A stretch of DNA of 64,000 nt from Daedaleopsis sinensis (GCA_033807695.1 CM066303.1:1736001-1800000), one strand, 5' to 3'; positions 45,313 to 58,627 are shown, counted from the stretch's first letter. Notes: a model not told the origin generated them from the letters alone. Numbers and translations: made by a program.

Positions 45313-46094
45313 ATGTCTAGCACGCCGCCTTTCAGCCCGTCCGAGGTCGAGGTTCCAGAACACGTTCGCGAGGAGTGGGAGCAGTGGAGCTCGGAGCGGG
45401 ACCGCCGACGGAGCGAGGTGCGGGCGAGGTTTACGTGGAGATTAGGTGAGTGCAATTAAATTCTGGATGCACCACTGGCTGACAGTCCACAGTCGCTCTC
45501 ACTGGGAACAGGAGGGCGTTCATGCGCTGGACTCCGTCCGAGTACCTCAGAGTCGTGCTCGGCGAGTACGGCTGCAAAGTTGTCGGGTTCTGGCCGCCAG
45601 AGGTCCCGTTCAAGAACCCGAGCAAGCTGACGGGCGGGACCGCACCGCTGCAGACCCTGCTGGACCTGTGGATGTCCGGTGCACTGCAGATCGTCAAGGT
45701 CGAGCCGGGCGACCTCGAACAGGCGGCGAGGGATCCGGAGAGCATGCTCCCGAACGGCGTGTCTCCTGCCGACTCCATGCCCGACCCCGTGCCACAGGTG
45801 CGAGTGCTGCCGCTCGTGCTCCATCCCTACGACATGCACCCGCTCTCGCATCCGGAATCCGATTCGGGGCTGTATGATATGACAACAACAGCTCAGCCGG
45901 CGACGAAGAAGCGGAGACAGAGGGGGGATGGGAAGAAACCACGGGCACGGCCGATCTCCCGGCGGCGACCGCGAGCGCACCTGCGCGGTGTGCTCACGAG
46001 CGAGTATGTCTACGAGGCGGCGGGGCAGTCTGTGCTCTCTGACGACTACATCGAGCAATGGCCTTCGGGGGCATTTAGTGTGTTCCAGGTGTAG
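45313..46094 (+). CDS. Unknown 244-aa protein, unit 2 copy
   Basis: Same gene as at 34208, exons 45313..45445 and 45493..46094 with a 47-nt intron. It differs from the unit 1 copy at a few residues (for example SEVEVPEHV for SELEVPEHV, KLTGGTA for KLMGGIA, ADSMPDP for ADSAPEP), and its basic C-terminus is identical. The reading frame, splice sites and length are all conserved, while neighbouring sequence has accumulated indels; this argues for a functional protein. Function unknown. Confidence 0.68.
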
Positions 46095-46542
46095 CGCGTC
46101 GTAATATATTTTAAAGCTCTCAGTCGTACATTCTCGAGGAGTAGTAAGAAATGGAGTCCTCGATCCTGTGAGTGCATCGGGAGCAGTCCTGCTCAGAACA
46201 CGAGTCCTCTCGACCACACACCCTCCTCTCGAGGACACAGCACCCACTGTTCTCTATCCCCAAAACACCTACCGTTCTCTATGCCTCTGAAAACCCCCTA
46301 ACTTACGAATTCTCTCTGTGGCAGGCATAGTCTCCTCGCCTCCCTGCCGCCCGCCTATCCCGCTGGCCCTGTCGGAACGCATCTCGCGACGCCAACTCGC
46401 GACTCGGACTCGCTTGGCACTCCGTCGGCACACGCAGCTCAGTCTTCACATGAAACGATCGAATCGCTCGCACCATTGGAATCCGAGTGTATTGCTACAA
46501 GAGCTATGTTACATCGAGTAGGTATTGGTCCGGTCCGTCACT

Positions 46543-47148
46543 TCACTGAATCGCGATCTTCTGCGGCGCCATCTCCGGCGTGGTGCGCGGGAACGTGATG
46601 GTCAGCACACCGTCGACCATCGACGCCTTGATCTCCTCAGGCTGCAAACCAACCAGTCAGCTCCGCGTCACATGCCAGTCGCGCTGAGTACAAGATCGAC
46701 ATACCTTGATACCCTGAGGAAGTGGCAGCGACCTCGAGAACTTGCCAAACCGGCGCTCGCGCACGGCGTAGCCCTTCTCGTTGTGCTCGCTCGAGAGCGT
46801 CGACTCGCCCGAGACGGTCAGGACGTTGTCCTTGACGTCGAGGTGCACGTGCTCCTTGGTGAGCCCGGGGAGCTCGAACGTCGCGGTCACGACGTTCTTC
46901 TCGCGGTCCTCGTGCAGGTCCATCCTGTTGGACGGTGTCAGCGCCTGGCATAGCATAGGGAACGCGGAACGCAGGCGGATCGCTTACCTCGGGCGGAGGG
47001 GACGCGAGGCGGCGTTCTCATGGGGGTCGCGGTGCGCGACGGCCGAGGACGAACGGGCGCCGGAGGAGCGCGCGTTGAACGCATCGTCAAAGAGGCGGTC
47101 GAAGTCGGCGAGAGAGTAGAACGGCTCAGTGAAGAAGGCGAACGACAT
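46543..47148 (-). CDS. Small heat-shock protein Hsp20, unit 2
   Basis: Exons 46988..47148, 46705..46924 and 46543..46641 encode 159 aa, identical in every stretch compared to the unit 1 copy, including both introns. It has the alpha-crystallin domain with the VVTATFELPGLTKEH start and the DGVLTITFPRT end, and an I-x-I tail. The absence of even intron differences from unit 1 means the copies separated or were homogenised very recently. The same upstream heat-shock-element-like motif is present at 47295-47312. Confidence 0.93.
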
Positions 47149-47294
47149 CGTGAGGGGAGTGGTAGCGGTTGACTTGGTGTGGTAGGCTGTATGTAGTTTG
47201 CTCCGCAGGTAAAGGTAGATTCTGAAGTGTCGTCCGTCACCGCACCTGTAGGCCTTTAATACAGGTTGGCCAAGTGTTGGAAATGCATAGCGCT

Positions 47295-47312
47295 TTCCCG
47301 AATTGTCTGAAC
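47295..47312 (-). promoter_or_regulatory. Heat-shock-element-like motif, unit 2
   Basis: Same TTC-nn-GAA-nn-GTC-nn-AAC sequence as at 36192, 147 bp upstream of the unit 2 hsp20 start. Confidence 0.5.
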
Positions 47313-48111
47313 AAGGATGCTTCGGCGAAGCATGAAGTCATCAGTAGAATGTACCAGAGTGGGCGCTTATACTCGACCATTCTCAATATTTCTGAGAACG
47401 TCCCCTGTCGAAGAGGAGGATTCGGAGGCAGTCCTCAAGCTTCAAGCTTCAGGTTCGACACTGCATGGCCAGCAACGCTATAATCACTCTGAATAGGTGA
47501 CTGACAGAGGAATTTCCCTCAAAGTTCGGACAAACCTACATAGACACGGGCAGTGGCGAATGCTGCAGGTGGTGAATACTGAGTACGAAGTATTGAAGCT
47601 GGGTTGAACACGTTGATTGGGGTTCTTTGTAGCTAGTACCTACTGCGTACACTGTGGTTCGTGGAGATCACATTGGAGTCGTCTTCGGTGGTTCAATTGC
47701 CAGGCGGCAACCATGATGATATTGTAGAGACTGGAACGGTCTGGTAGATCAGCGTAAGTATATCATACACGACGTTGATAATGTGGGAGGAGAGTTGGCT
47801 TCACAACGCAGCATCGATGTGTGCGGTGAATGTGCAGTAACGGCTTCTGGATGATCCATCAATCAGTCAGCTCGCCGAGTCGTGAAAGTTATTGACTGTG
47901 GGGAGGACGCTCGAATCTCTACCTGGCGCTGGGCATAGATAAGCAGGCCGGGCCTCAAGAGGAGCTCTATGCCTTCATTGAGGGCGAGAGTACGTGTGAA
48001 AGCACTCAGAGCATGTGAGGAGAAGGTTGGACTCGGAGACAAGGCACGGCGGTGCGTGAGATGTCATTGTGTATTGACGGGCGGTTGATCTAGGAATCCT
48101 CGTGATACGAA

Positions 48112-48495
48112 TCAGGACGACATGGACTTGCGTTCCGCATAGGTGTAGGAAAGCTTGTACCAGGACTGGGGTAGCGAGAAGTTGACTCGCATGACGTCTC
48201 TGCCTTCTGGACCGTGGTTGCACATGGAAGTAGAGTTGTACTTGGCCGACTGGTGCTGGTCACCGAGTGAGCTGACTCCTGTAGCACGATACGCCGCTGG
48301 TTACAAGGCCGAGTCACTGCCGTAGTTTGCTAGCTGACCTCCGGTGCACGGCCAGGGGACCGAGAAACCGCGCGCCCAGGAATTCCAGTGTGGCACTTGT
48401 GTGGATGGTGCCATGGCCGGAGCACGGGGATGGGTGATAGGAGCCGGATCATCGAGCTGAGCGCTGAGCTCCCAGCGCGGTGATGGACATGGCAT
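48112..48495 (-). pseudogene. Minus-strand frame with in-frame TAA, unit 2
   Basis: Identical to 37009-37392 where compared, including the TAA (48301-48303). Confidence 0.35.
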
Positions 48496-49291
48496 TGTCG
48501 TCCAAAACGGAGGCTGTAGGACGAGTACAGACCGAGTCTATTTCCCGGATATCTTTAGCAACAGCTGACACACGCTACCGCAGCCTGTGAGGCGGCGAGC
48601 GTTGGTGATTCCGCGAGAGCGCGAGGTGCCTGTCACAGTCCTGCCTGGGAGGTTCTAGAGGATGAGAGGAGAATGCAAAGAGTGTAGTGGGCAGATTGAC
48701 CCGCGGCCGTCGTGGTGGAAGGGTATTAAGAGTCATGGGCGCCTAGTACAGCCGAGCATAGACGGCAGGAAGGCCCGTTCCATAACAGGCTCGACAACCA
48801 CAAGGATCCTCTCTCTTGTTCCTCCTCTCCTCCCACCATGGCCATGGCCAGCATCTTCTTCTTGACGGCTCCGCCATCGTCCTGCATAGAGCCCGAACAA
48901 GCTTCAAGTAGCGGCAGCGATGACGCACAGGTCCTTCGGTGACGTCAGCGGCGTCTCCTTGGCGGGGCGCTCGCTCTCTGGTGTCTGTTCGATCTGCACT
49001 CGCACTCGCACTCACATGCACTCGTTTGCTCTCCTCATGCTCTGCTCTCGCCCTGCTCTCTCAGCGTCGACCGCGATAGGCTCCTCTCTGGCTCTCCACC
49101 TGCGTCTCTCTCACGCTCTCACGCCCTCGCCCGTCCTCCCTACTACGACAGCATCCCCGGGCCCGACAAGAGTCGTCGCGCGCACCTCGAGCACGCTCGA
49201 GCACCCGGGCCCGGGGATTGGCTGACGGAGAAGAAGCGGGCCTGCGGCGGGGCTCCTGAGTCGGAGACACGGTCCACAAGGCGGAACATCT

Positions 49292-51482
49292 GTGAGTAAT
49301 CTATAGCTCAGGCTCTCGGCAGTCGGTCGCTCACTGCAACTCGTACCTGACATAGACGTATCTGGGGCACGGCGCCGACGCTGTACGCGTAGACGGCCCG
49401 TCTGCGCCAGCGAGCTCCTAAACACACTAAGCAGTTCTGTGAGTGTCCGGTTCGAAACACACTCACAAATGCATAACTCACCTCGATCGACGCGCAGAGC
49501 ACCGTCCACTATCGCAAATCTCCAAGACTGTGAGTATATGACAAATGCGAGGGCGCAGGATCCGGCCACCCACGAGTCCCGGCGTGGTGGAACGGGGTAC
49601 CGAGCACGTCCTCGCGACCGATGTCTCCTATCCTCCGCTCTCGTCCCCGTTTCTCTCTGAGCATCGTCTAATCGCCCAGGACAGGTCGACGACGCGCTCC
49701 AGTGCGCAATCTCTTGCCCCACACGCACACATTTGCTCCCTGCTGGCACCTCTCATGCCCTCACCCGGATCTCGCGCGTCCGCTCTGTACTGGCAACCCT
49801 CAGCCTCTCTCCCTCCAGCACTCATCTCGTCGGACACGACCTGTGCTATGTGACAGGCGCCTTACGGCGATGTCTGCAAGCTCTCTATGTGCGCGCTCTC
49901 GGGATGCGCGTACGTACGCTACCGTACGCGTCCAGCTCGCTCATATCCTCTGCATAGGCCACAGGGACAGGCACGACCACCCCGCGCGCGGAAAACGTAC
50001 GTCCCGGCCCTCTGCCGTCCACGCACACCTCTCCTGCGTGCTGGACGCAATGGACGTGCCGCAGTCGCCTCCGTCCTAGACGTGCTCAGTAAGGCGTCAC
50101 ACATATGATCATATCAATTAAACCACATACCACTGTCCGATACGGCCCGACGGTACGGCATTTTGATAATAAAAGCCAGGTGAGCGTCGAGCGACCGCTG
50201 TGCATGGAGCACCGGGTCAGCAAGATTTGACGACCCGCATCCGCATCCGCAACAGACGCGATCCGGCCCGCACGCATGGAGTCGCGTACAGCAGTCAGGT
50301 GCGATACGACGTCCCTGCAAAATCTGGTTGAGTGTCAGTGCGCCAGCAACCGCTGGGAGCTAAGCTATCGGTAACTCACGAAGATCTCGCTAGGTGAGCC
50401 GTGAGCTCGGACGCCACCCAGGTCAGTCCGACGCCTCGAGCGTGTTCGGTTCTGAAAGCCTTCGGTAAGACACGAAGCGACACCGACGAAATGGGTCACC
50501 GTGACCTACCACACCTTACGGCCTGCCGTGCACGCTGCTAACGGTCACCCGTCGCCCATAGCGAAGTCGCCGGTTGGTGAGTGAGTATACACTGTCGCTA
50601 CACGAGCTCAGTGATCTACCATGCAGGCTGGGTAGCGTGCGCGGGATCAAACTCGCGATCGCGTCCGGCGGCCCGTGTCCGTGGACAGCGCAGTCGCTGC
50701 CGTCGGGGTGCAGCAGTTCATGTGAGGTGCAGTGCCACGTCCCTGCACAGTACTGTGAGTGTCCCGTTCGATCCAATGAGTGCATGGCTCACCGCATATG
50801 CCACGGTCATGAAGACCGGACGACCCCGCATCCGCAACAGACGCGATCCCCCGTCGTCTTCGCATAATCGGCCCGCACGTACGGGGTCGCGTACAGCAGT
50901 CAGGCACGATACGACGTTCCTGAAAGTCTCCGTGAGTGTCAGCGAGCGAGCGACCGGTGGGAGGCCACTTACCAACACCCTGCTAGGTGACACCCAGACA
51001 CCGGTCGGCCGGACGACTCGAACGTAATCGTTGCCGGCCTTGGTGAGACACGAAGCGACGCCGGAGAAAGTGCACCACCTGCCCCTCCTCACGGCCTGCT
51101 GTGCGCGCTGGTGACGGTCGCGCGTCCCCCATGGACAGATCACCGGCCGGTGATCAAGTATACACTTCTGCTACACGAGCTCGGTGAATAAAGCTAATCT
51201 GGCACACAAGCTTAGTAGGGACTCACATACCTCTCTCCAGGAGGCGACTCGCGAGCGCGTCCACCGGTCCGTGTCCGAGGACTGTCGACGGCGTGCTCGC
51301 AGCGTCCATGCGACGTGCAGTGCGATGCGCCTGCGCAATGTCGTGAGTCCCCAGTTCGATTCAATGAGCGCATGGCTCACCTCGGTAGATCCGTGTAACA
51401 CGGGATCGTCTGCAGTGAAGCGGCGGGACTGGACTGTGAGTGTCTGACGAACGCAGGCACAAGACTGGGTACTCACCTGCAG
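49292..51482 (+). repeat. Array of intron-like modules, unit 2
   Basis: Same organisation as 38189-41356 but with one fewer internal block. The second module here reads GTGAGTGTCCGG...ACTCACCTCGATCGACGCGCAG, a cleaner intron pattern than the unit 1 version. From about 49.87 to 50.97 kb it is identical to unit 1 at an offset of 11,082. Confidence 0.6.
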
Positions 51483-53718
51483 CCCTGTGGTACGTCACAA
51501 CGCGGTACTCGACAAGGCCGGTCGCACCGTCGGCGGATCGCGACCATTCGAGTCACCGGTCTACGTGCTCGGAATGGGCTCTAATCACAAGTAAGTAAGG
51601 TACTAACTACAGACAGCATGAGCGTACGTACCTGGTGCAAGTCCCCGGGCCGGCATTCTAAAGCAAAGATTGTGTATTAGATCAGGCACGCAATACAATG
51701 GATAAACGACATACACGCGAGTCCGAGATTGCGATACGTGCGTGCATGACGTCGTCGCGGACGCGCGCGACACGACGTGCGCAGTCCGCTCGACATTGTC
51801 CACGACGAGGAAGTGGGACGTGGATGGGCTGGGAGTAGGTGTGTAGGCCTGGACGAAGTGAGAGACGGGGCGAGGGAGCCCAGAGCGAGAGCGGGAGAGG
51901 GGAGGGAGAGGGGTGAGTGCCGTTCGCAACTCACGCAGCCCGCTACTTATACGCCCCCGGCTTGGACAGGATGGCCCGTGCACGCAGCCTCTCGCTCGCA
52001 CTCACATATCTACCGTGGGCCCCGCGCGGTCTGGGCACGGACGGGCGGACCAACCAGCGCACGCCACGGCCGGGCGTGCGACGCCAACCAGCTAGTGCGT
52101 CTCGCGAGTCCCCCGCACCATTCAGCCAGCCCACCGGACGTACAGGAAGTTCGCTCTTGGCGGCGTCGGCTCGCATGCACGCGCTCGGCTCGCGTTGATT
52201 GCACTTCGGCTAGTGGCGAGCGGAGCGAGGTGCGAAATTGCGAAGATGCGGACGTCCGGGGGAGCGGGACGGGGTGCGGGGGACCGTTTTCCGCCCCCGT
52301 CTTCGGAAACTGGGGTGTTCGTTGCGCGACGGGCGAGCCGAGGTGCGCGTCCGTCGGGGTTGTGTCCTCGTGCTGGTGCTCTCGTAGGACGCATTACTGG
52401 CGGTCGGCGGAGTGCGAGGAGAGAACTTGAAAGCCCCGCTCCAGGGTCCGAGTCGCGCGACATGCAATGCGCTGTGCGCGAGGCCCGAGGCACGACGTAT
52501 TCATAGAAGCCCGGGGAACAGAGTCGTCTGCCGAGACGACGAGTGAGCAGGGAGGAGGAGCAGGTGAGCAGGCGGGACCCGATCTCAGCTATCGCAGTCA
52601 CGCGCGCGGCCGCGCCGCCTGTACTTGGTACACCGGCTCGCTGCATACCATCCGTGCGAACCGGTCCGAACTGACTCGCTCTTTATGCAGACTTATGCGC
52701 GATACACACGCATGGACGGGTGCCACTCGAAATAGCGGACATCGTCCCGTGAATAGCATCGAGAGGGCGGCACCGTGCGCTACGAGCCGACGGGGGACCT
52801 GATCTCTGTCCGGGTACGTGCCGCACCGACTGTACCTGTTGCGGCTCGCCGCCTAGTGTGCATGCATGAACTGAACCAACTCGCTCTGCGTTCAGACTTC
52901 TGGGTAATACACACGCTCGCACGCGTTCTGGACACGGCGGACATCATTCTGCGACTCGGAGCGGCTCGCATCGCGCGCCTGCCTGCTCCTTTGCACACCT
53001 GCTCATTCCTTCGCCTGTAGCCCTTCCGAGACGTCCGTACACAATCTCTCTGTCCCCGGTGCTCCAATGTGCGGTCCGGACGCGACGTGTCAATTAGGCT
53101 GACTTGGTTTGCGTCTCCGAGTCGGGTGTGCCATCGTGAACTAGTTCGCAGTTTGCGATACTATGGTCTGGGGTTCAAGTTCTCATGTCCGCCCCGGCAC
53201 ACTTATAAGTCCTCTGGGACTTCACAGCTCCCCGGGCCATGCTCGGTCATCTCTGACTCATACCGGATCGCACACACAATCCCCGACTCGCGAAGGATCC
53301 GTATGAGTGATACGCAGCACAATTGCGAGGAACTCACATTGTTCTATTAACTCCTCGTACACGTCTTGCCCACCGGCAGAGGGACTCTATAGAAGATGAA
53401 CGGCTACACAATGTGGCGAATAACAGTACTTGTATCCCATAGACCGTGTACTATGTGTGTATTCCTCCGTAATGATTATGCCACCGCCAGACACAGCTAC
53501 TTCCGTGCACTGGCAGTGCGATTTGCATGCAAGTCCGACTCGAGGAGGGACTCGGACTGGTACTCACCTTGCTGTAGACGGCTACCACGAGGATCATCTG
53601 TGGGGTGGCAGGTCCTCCGGAGGGTATAATCATGATGCATGCCCGGATATGTGCTAGAGACGGCCCAAAAATGATGTTGGGGAGCATGGCAATGATTAGG
53701 AACATACTATTGATGCAC
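51483..53718. other. GC-rich end of unit 2
   Basis: Counterpart of 41357-43575, clearly diverged from units 1 and 3, with the small-exon ATG lost at about 52137. No gene supported. Confidence 0.4.
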
Positions 53719-54233
53719 AATGGCAGTTCTGATCACAAAGTGCGGTAGAAAATAGAGGAGAGCGAAGTGGCGGGATACCTGTAGCAGGGCTCAAAAAACT
53801 ATGGAGCTGTCGGCAAGTGAGAATATCGCAGCAACACTTGTAAGGTGTATCAAGTAGTAGTAGTGAGCTCAGCGGTGTGTAGAGTGGTAGTGACATGTCA
53901 AGGGGGAGCCTCGGGACGACAGGACCAACTGGTCTGAAGCCTCTTGCTACGTCGACGGTGGTCCGTGACATCGTACCACTGGAGTAATTTCTGTGAAGCG
54001 GAAGCGACGGGGAGTAGTCCCACATCATAATACATCACGCTAGCCTGAGGATCGCGTATACAGCCAGCAAACTAACCTCACAGAGACGCCCCAAGTAGCG
54101 AGACTGCTACTATTCAAGCATGATGCTCCTCACTGTTCTCAGCTTCAAGCAATAGCACATATAAAAGGGCACGTACATTGTGGAGAGGCATGTCCATATA
54201 GGATGAAAGGAGAGGGCCCGGGAAGGATAGCTC

Positions 54234-55015
54234 TCCAAAGGTTCATGTGGATAATACTGGTGTCGGACTTGGACTCAGACTTGTTGCGGCGATCTCACGC
54301 CGTTCGGAACAACTATCCGCAGATTGCAATTGTAGATGTGGGGACGAGAAGTCCGGGCATTTGCGTTTGAAGCTCATTCAGACACCGATCACACGGAACA
54401 TGGAGGAGCACCAGCCATTCGGTACCGAGAACTTTGTATGGAATTGACCTTGTCTGCTCTGGAACCTGTTCAGAACTTCCGTATCCTCGTGCATGATCTG
54501 CAGGAGAAGCAGAAAGTCAGTCACAAGGATGCCACTGCTAGCACATGAGTAGTAGTACTTGACTGAAGACCGTGACAATGAGGCTCCGTAAAATGGATCC
54601 CAATGTTCCTGGCTCTCGGATTCAGATGTGTACGCATAGACTGCCGAAAGTACGCTAACCTCGCATGTCGGTGATGGTGGGAGAGAACAGGAGCGCGCCT
54701 GCCCAAATGGGTATGTTCGATGCTCGACTGCGGGTGGCTATCCCTTTCTCTTCTCTCCAACCATCGTCCGACGTCAACCATGACTGAAGAATACCTGCTC
54801 ATTTCCAGATCAACATGTATGAGCTGCACAAAATACTCGTGTCCAGAGTGGATTCCGAACATGATCTGCGACGGTACGCCCAGCTTATGCGTTACGGTGA
54901 AACTATGGCTAACCGAGTTCCCACACTACTAGGTATATTGAGTGGATACACGACATTTGATACGCTCACCGACCTGCTTTTCTGGGCATTGGCGACACTG
55001 CTCCGTGTCTCATGA
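54234..55015 (+). pseudogene. Degraded ORF region, unit 3
   Basis: Counterpart of 33009-33875. It keeps one 70-codon frame (54336-54548, with ELCMELTLSALEPVQNFRIL) intact, but the MYELHKIL frame (54815) is cut short by a frameshift in the LLFWALATLL segment. No gene function is recognised. Confidence 0.35.
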
Positions 55016-55440
55016 TTATTTGGATGTGCATGGGAGCACGTAGTCGGCAACTGGACACGCACCGACCCGGGCCATCCAAGCTGCTTGAAGCAGCTCCATG
55101 GCCGCCTCCATAACCTCACTCCATGGCCATGTACTCCCCTCTTCTGAGTCTTGTGCTGAGCACTAGATATGTGTTGGACACCACACACCCTCCGTACTAT
55201 GTGCTAGATTTGCAGCTGTTCGTGTCATGGAAGGTACATGAAATTCAGTGCCTTGCCAACACTCCTCCGTCTCTAACACTTATTAGGGTGGCCAAGCGAA
55301 GTGACGATTCCGCCTTCACAGGCAAGCACGACTTCGACACTCGGGATCCCAGCTCAGTCTCGCAGTCTGCCTCGCCTCTCTCCCTCACACCGCAGTTCTC
55401 CTCGTCTCGACTCCATTCTCTCTCCCGCACACTCTCACCC

Positions 55441-56222
55441 ATGTCTGATACACCGCCTTTCGACCCATCCGAGCTCGAGGTTCCAGATCATGTTTGCGAG
55501 GAGTGGGAGCAGTGGAGCTCGGAGCGGGACCGCCGACGGAGCGAGGTGCGGGCGAGGTTTACGTGGAGATTAGGTGAGTGCAATTAAATTCTGGATGCAC
55601 CACTGGCTGACAGTCCACAGTCGCTCTCACTGGGAACAGGAGGGCGTTCATGCGCTGGACTCCGTCCGAGTACCTCAGAGTTGTGCTCGGCGAGTACGGC
55701 TGCAAAGTTGTCGGGTTCTGGCCGCCGGAGGTCCCGTTCAAGAACCCGAGCAAGCTGACGGGCGGGACCGCACCGCTGCAGACCCTGCTGGACCTGTGGA
55801 TGTCCGGTGCACTTCGGATCGTCAAGGTCGAGCCGGGTGACCTCGAACAGGCGGCGAGGGATCCGGAGAGCATGCTCCCGAACGGCGTGTCTCCTGCCGA
55901 CTCCGCACCCGACCCCGTGCCACAGGTGCGAGTGCTGCCGCTCGTGCTCCATCCCTACGACATGCACCCGCTCTCGCATCCGGAATCCGATTCAGGGCTG
56001 TACGATATGACAACAACAGCTCAGCGAGCGACGAAGAAGCGGAGACAGCGGGGGGATGGGAAGAAACCGCGGGCACGGCCGATCTCCCGGCGGCGACCGC
56101 GAGCGCACCTGCGCGGTGTGCTCACAAGCGAGTATGTCTACGAGGCGGCGGGGCAGTCTGTGCTCTCTGACGACTACGTCGAGCAATGGCCTTCGGGGGC
56201 ATTTAGTGTGTTCCAGGTGTAG
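55441..56222 (+). CDS. Unknown 244-aa protein, unit 3 copy
   Basis: Exons 55441..55573 and 55621..56222 (47-nt intron). It is the most divergent copy at the N-terminus (MSDTPPFDPSELEVPDHVCE), and the 5' flank from 55020 to 55440 is also strongly diverged. The core domain and basic tail are almost unchanged. The length and frame equal the other two copies. The flank difference means this copy may be expressed differently. Function unknown. Confidence 0.68.
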
Positions 56223-56675
56223 CGCGTCGTAATATATTTTAAAGCTCTCAGTCGTACATTCTCGAGGAGTAGTAAGAAATGGAGTCCTCGATCCTGTGAG
56301 TGCATCGGGAGCAGTCCTGCTCAGAACACGAGTCCTCTCGACCACACACCCTCCTCTCGAGGACACAGCACCCACTGTTCTCTATCCCCAAAACACCTAC
56401 CGTTCTCTATGCCTCTGAAAACCCCCTAACTTACGAATTCTCTCTGTGGCAGGCATAGTCTCCTCGCCTCCCTGCCGCCCGCCTATCCCGCTGGCTCTGT
56501 CCGAACGCATCTCGCGACGCCAACTCGCGACTCGGACTTGCTTGGCACTCCGTCGGCACACGCAGCTCAGTCTTCACATGAAACGATCGAATCGCTCGCA
56601 CCATTGGAATCCGAGTGTATTGCTACAGGAGTGCTATGTTACAGAGTCGAGTAGGTATTGGTCCGGTCCGTCACT

Positions 56676-57279
56676 TCACTCAATCGCGATCTTCTGCGGC
56701 GCCATCTCCGGCGTGGTGCGCGGGAACGTGATCGTCAGCACACCGTCGGCCATCGACGCCTTGATCTCCTCAGGCTGCGAAAAACAGTGAGCCCCGTGCC
56801 GCGTACCAATCGCGCTGAGAACAAGATCGACATACCTTGACACCCTGAGGCAGCGGCAACACCCTCAAAAACTTGCCGAACCTGCGCTCGCGCACGGCGT
56901 AGCCCTTCTCGTTGTGCTCGCTCGAGAGCGTCGACTCGCCCGAGACGGTGAGCACGTTGTCCTTGACGTCGAGGTGCACGTGCTCCTTGGTGAGCCCGGG
57001 GAGCTCGAACGTCGCGGTCACGACGTTCTTCTCGCGGTCCTCGTGCAGGTCCATCCTGTTCGACGGTGTCAGCGCCTGGCGTAGCATAGGGAACGCGGAA
57101 CGCAGGCGGATCGCTTACCTCGGGCGGAGGGGACGCGAGGCGGCGTTCTCATGGGGGTCGCGGTGCGCGACGGCCGAGGACGAACGGGCGCCGGAGGAGC
57201 GCGCGTTGAACGCATCGTCGAAGAGGCGGTCGAAGTCGGCGAGAGAGTAGAACGGCTCAGTGAAAAAGGCGAACGACAT
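56676..57279 (-). CDS. Small heat-shock protein Hsp20, unit 3
   Basis: Exons 57119..57279, 56836..57055 and 56676..56774, 159 aa. The N-terminal exon matches units 1 and 2. The end of exon 2 (GKFLRVLPLPQGVK) and the 61-nt second intron instead resemble the truncated copy at 32138-32482 (GKFSRALPLPQGVK), while units 1 and 2 read GKFSRSLPLPQGIK with a different 63-nt intron. The final residue is Glu (KIAIE) rather than Gln. The gene is thus a mosaic of two hsp20 lineages but should be a working chaperone: the alpha-crystallin domain and I-x-I tail are intact. Confidence 0.92.
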
Positions 57280-57425
57280 CGTGAGGGGAGTGGTAGCGGT
57301 TGACTTGGTGTGGTAGGCTGTATGTAGTTTGCTCCGCAGGTAAAGGTAGATTCTGAAGTGTCGTCCGTCACCGCAGCTGTAGGCCTTTAATACAGGTTGG
57401 CCAAGTGTTGGAAATGCATAGCGCT

Positions 57426-57443
57426 TTCCCGAATTGTCTGAAC
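57426..57443 (-). promoter_or_regulatory. Heat-shock-element-like motif, unit 3
   Basis: Same sequence and spacing (147 bp from the ATG) as in units 1 and 2. Confidence 0.5.
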
Positions 57444-58242
57444 AAGGATGCTTCGGCGAAGCATGAAGTCATCAGTAGAATGTACCAGAGTGGGCGCTTA
57501 TACTCGACCATTCTCGATATTTCTGAGAACGTCCCCTGTCGAAGAGGAGGATTCGGAGGCAGTCCTCAAGCTTCAAGCTTCAGGTTCGACACTGCATGGC
57601 CAGCAACGCTATAATCACTCTGAATAGGTGACTGACAGAGGAATTTCCCTCAAAGTTCGGACAAACCTACATAGACACGGGCAGTGGCGGATGCTGCAGG
57701 TGGTGAATACTGAGTACGGAGTATTGAAGCTGGGTTGAACACGTTGATTGGGGTTCTTTGTAGCTAGTACCTACTGCGTACACTGTGGTTCGTGGAGATC
57801 ACATTGGAGTCGTCTTCGGTGGTTCAATTGCCAGGCGGCAACCATGATGATATTGTAGAGACTGGAACGGTCTGGTAGATCAGCGTAAGTATATCATACA
57901 CGACGTTGATAATGTGGGAGGAGAGTTGGCTTCACAACGCAGCATCGATGTGTGCGGTGAATGTGCAGTAACGGCTTCTGGATGATCCATCAATCAGTCA
58001 GCTCGCCGAGTCGTGAAAGTTATTGACTGTGGGGAGGACGCTCGAATCTCTACCTGGCGCTGGGCATAGATAAGCAGGCCGGGCCTCAAGAGGAGCTCTA
58101 TGCCTTCATTGAGGGCGAGAGTACGTGTGAAAGCACTCAGAGCATGTGAGGAGAAGGTTGGACTCGGAGACAAGGCACGGCGGTGCGTGAGATGTCATTG
58201 TGTATTGACGGGCGGTTGATCTAGGAATCCTCGTGATACGAA

Positions 58243-58627
58243 TCAGGACGACATGGACTTGCGTTCCGCATATGTGTAGGAAAGCTTGTACCAGGACTGG
58301 GGTAGCGAGAAGTTGACTCGCATGACGTCTCTGCCTTGTGGACCGTGGTCGCACATGGAAGTAGAGTTGTACTTGGCCCGACTGGTGCTGGTCACCGAGT
58401 GAGCTGACTCCTGTAGCACGATACGCCGCTGGTTACAAGGCCGAGTCACAGCCGTAGTTTGCTAGCTGACCTCCGGTGCACGGCCAGGGGTCCGAGAAAC
58501 CGCGCGCCCAGGGATTCCGGTGTGGCACTTGTGTGGATGGTGCCATGGCCGGAGCACGGGGATGGGTGATAGGAGCCGGATCATCGAGCTGAGCGCTGAG
58601 CTCCCAGCGCGGTGATGGACATGGCAT
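58243..58627 (-). pseudogene. Decayed minus-strand frame, unit 3
   Basis: Counterpart of 37009-37392. It keeps the TAA at 58433-58435 and additionally carries an inserted base near 58377, so the two halves are now in different frames. Confidence 0.4.

Larger units (their letters stand above)
43576..53718. repeat. Large tandem repeat unit 2 (10.14 kb)
   Basis: Second unit, same gene order as unit 1. It has one fewer intron-module block. Its last 2 kb (51.6-53.7 kb) is the most divergent of the three units there, while its first 1.2 kb is closer to unit 3 than to unit 1. Confidence 0.9.
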
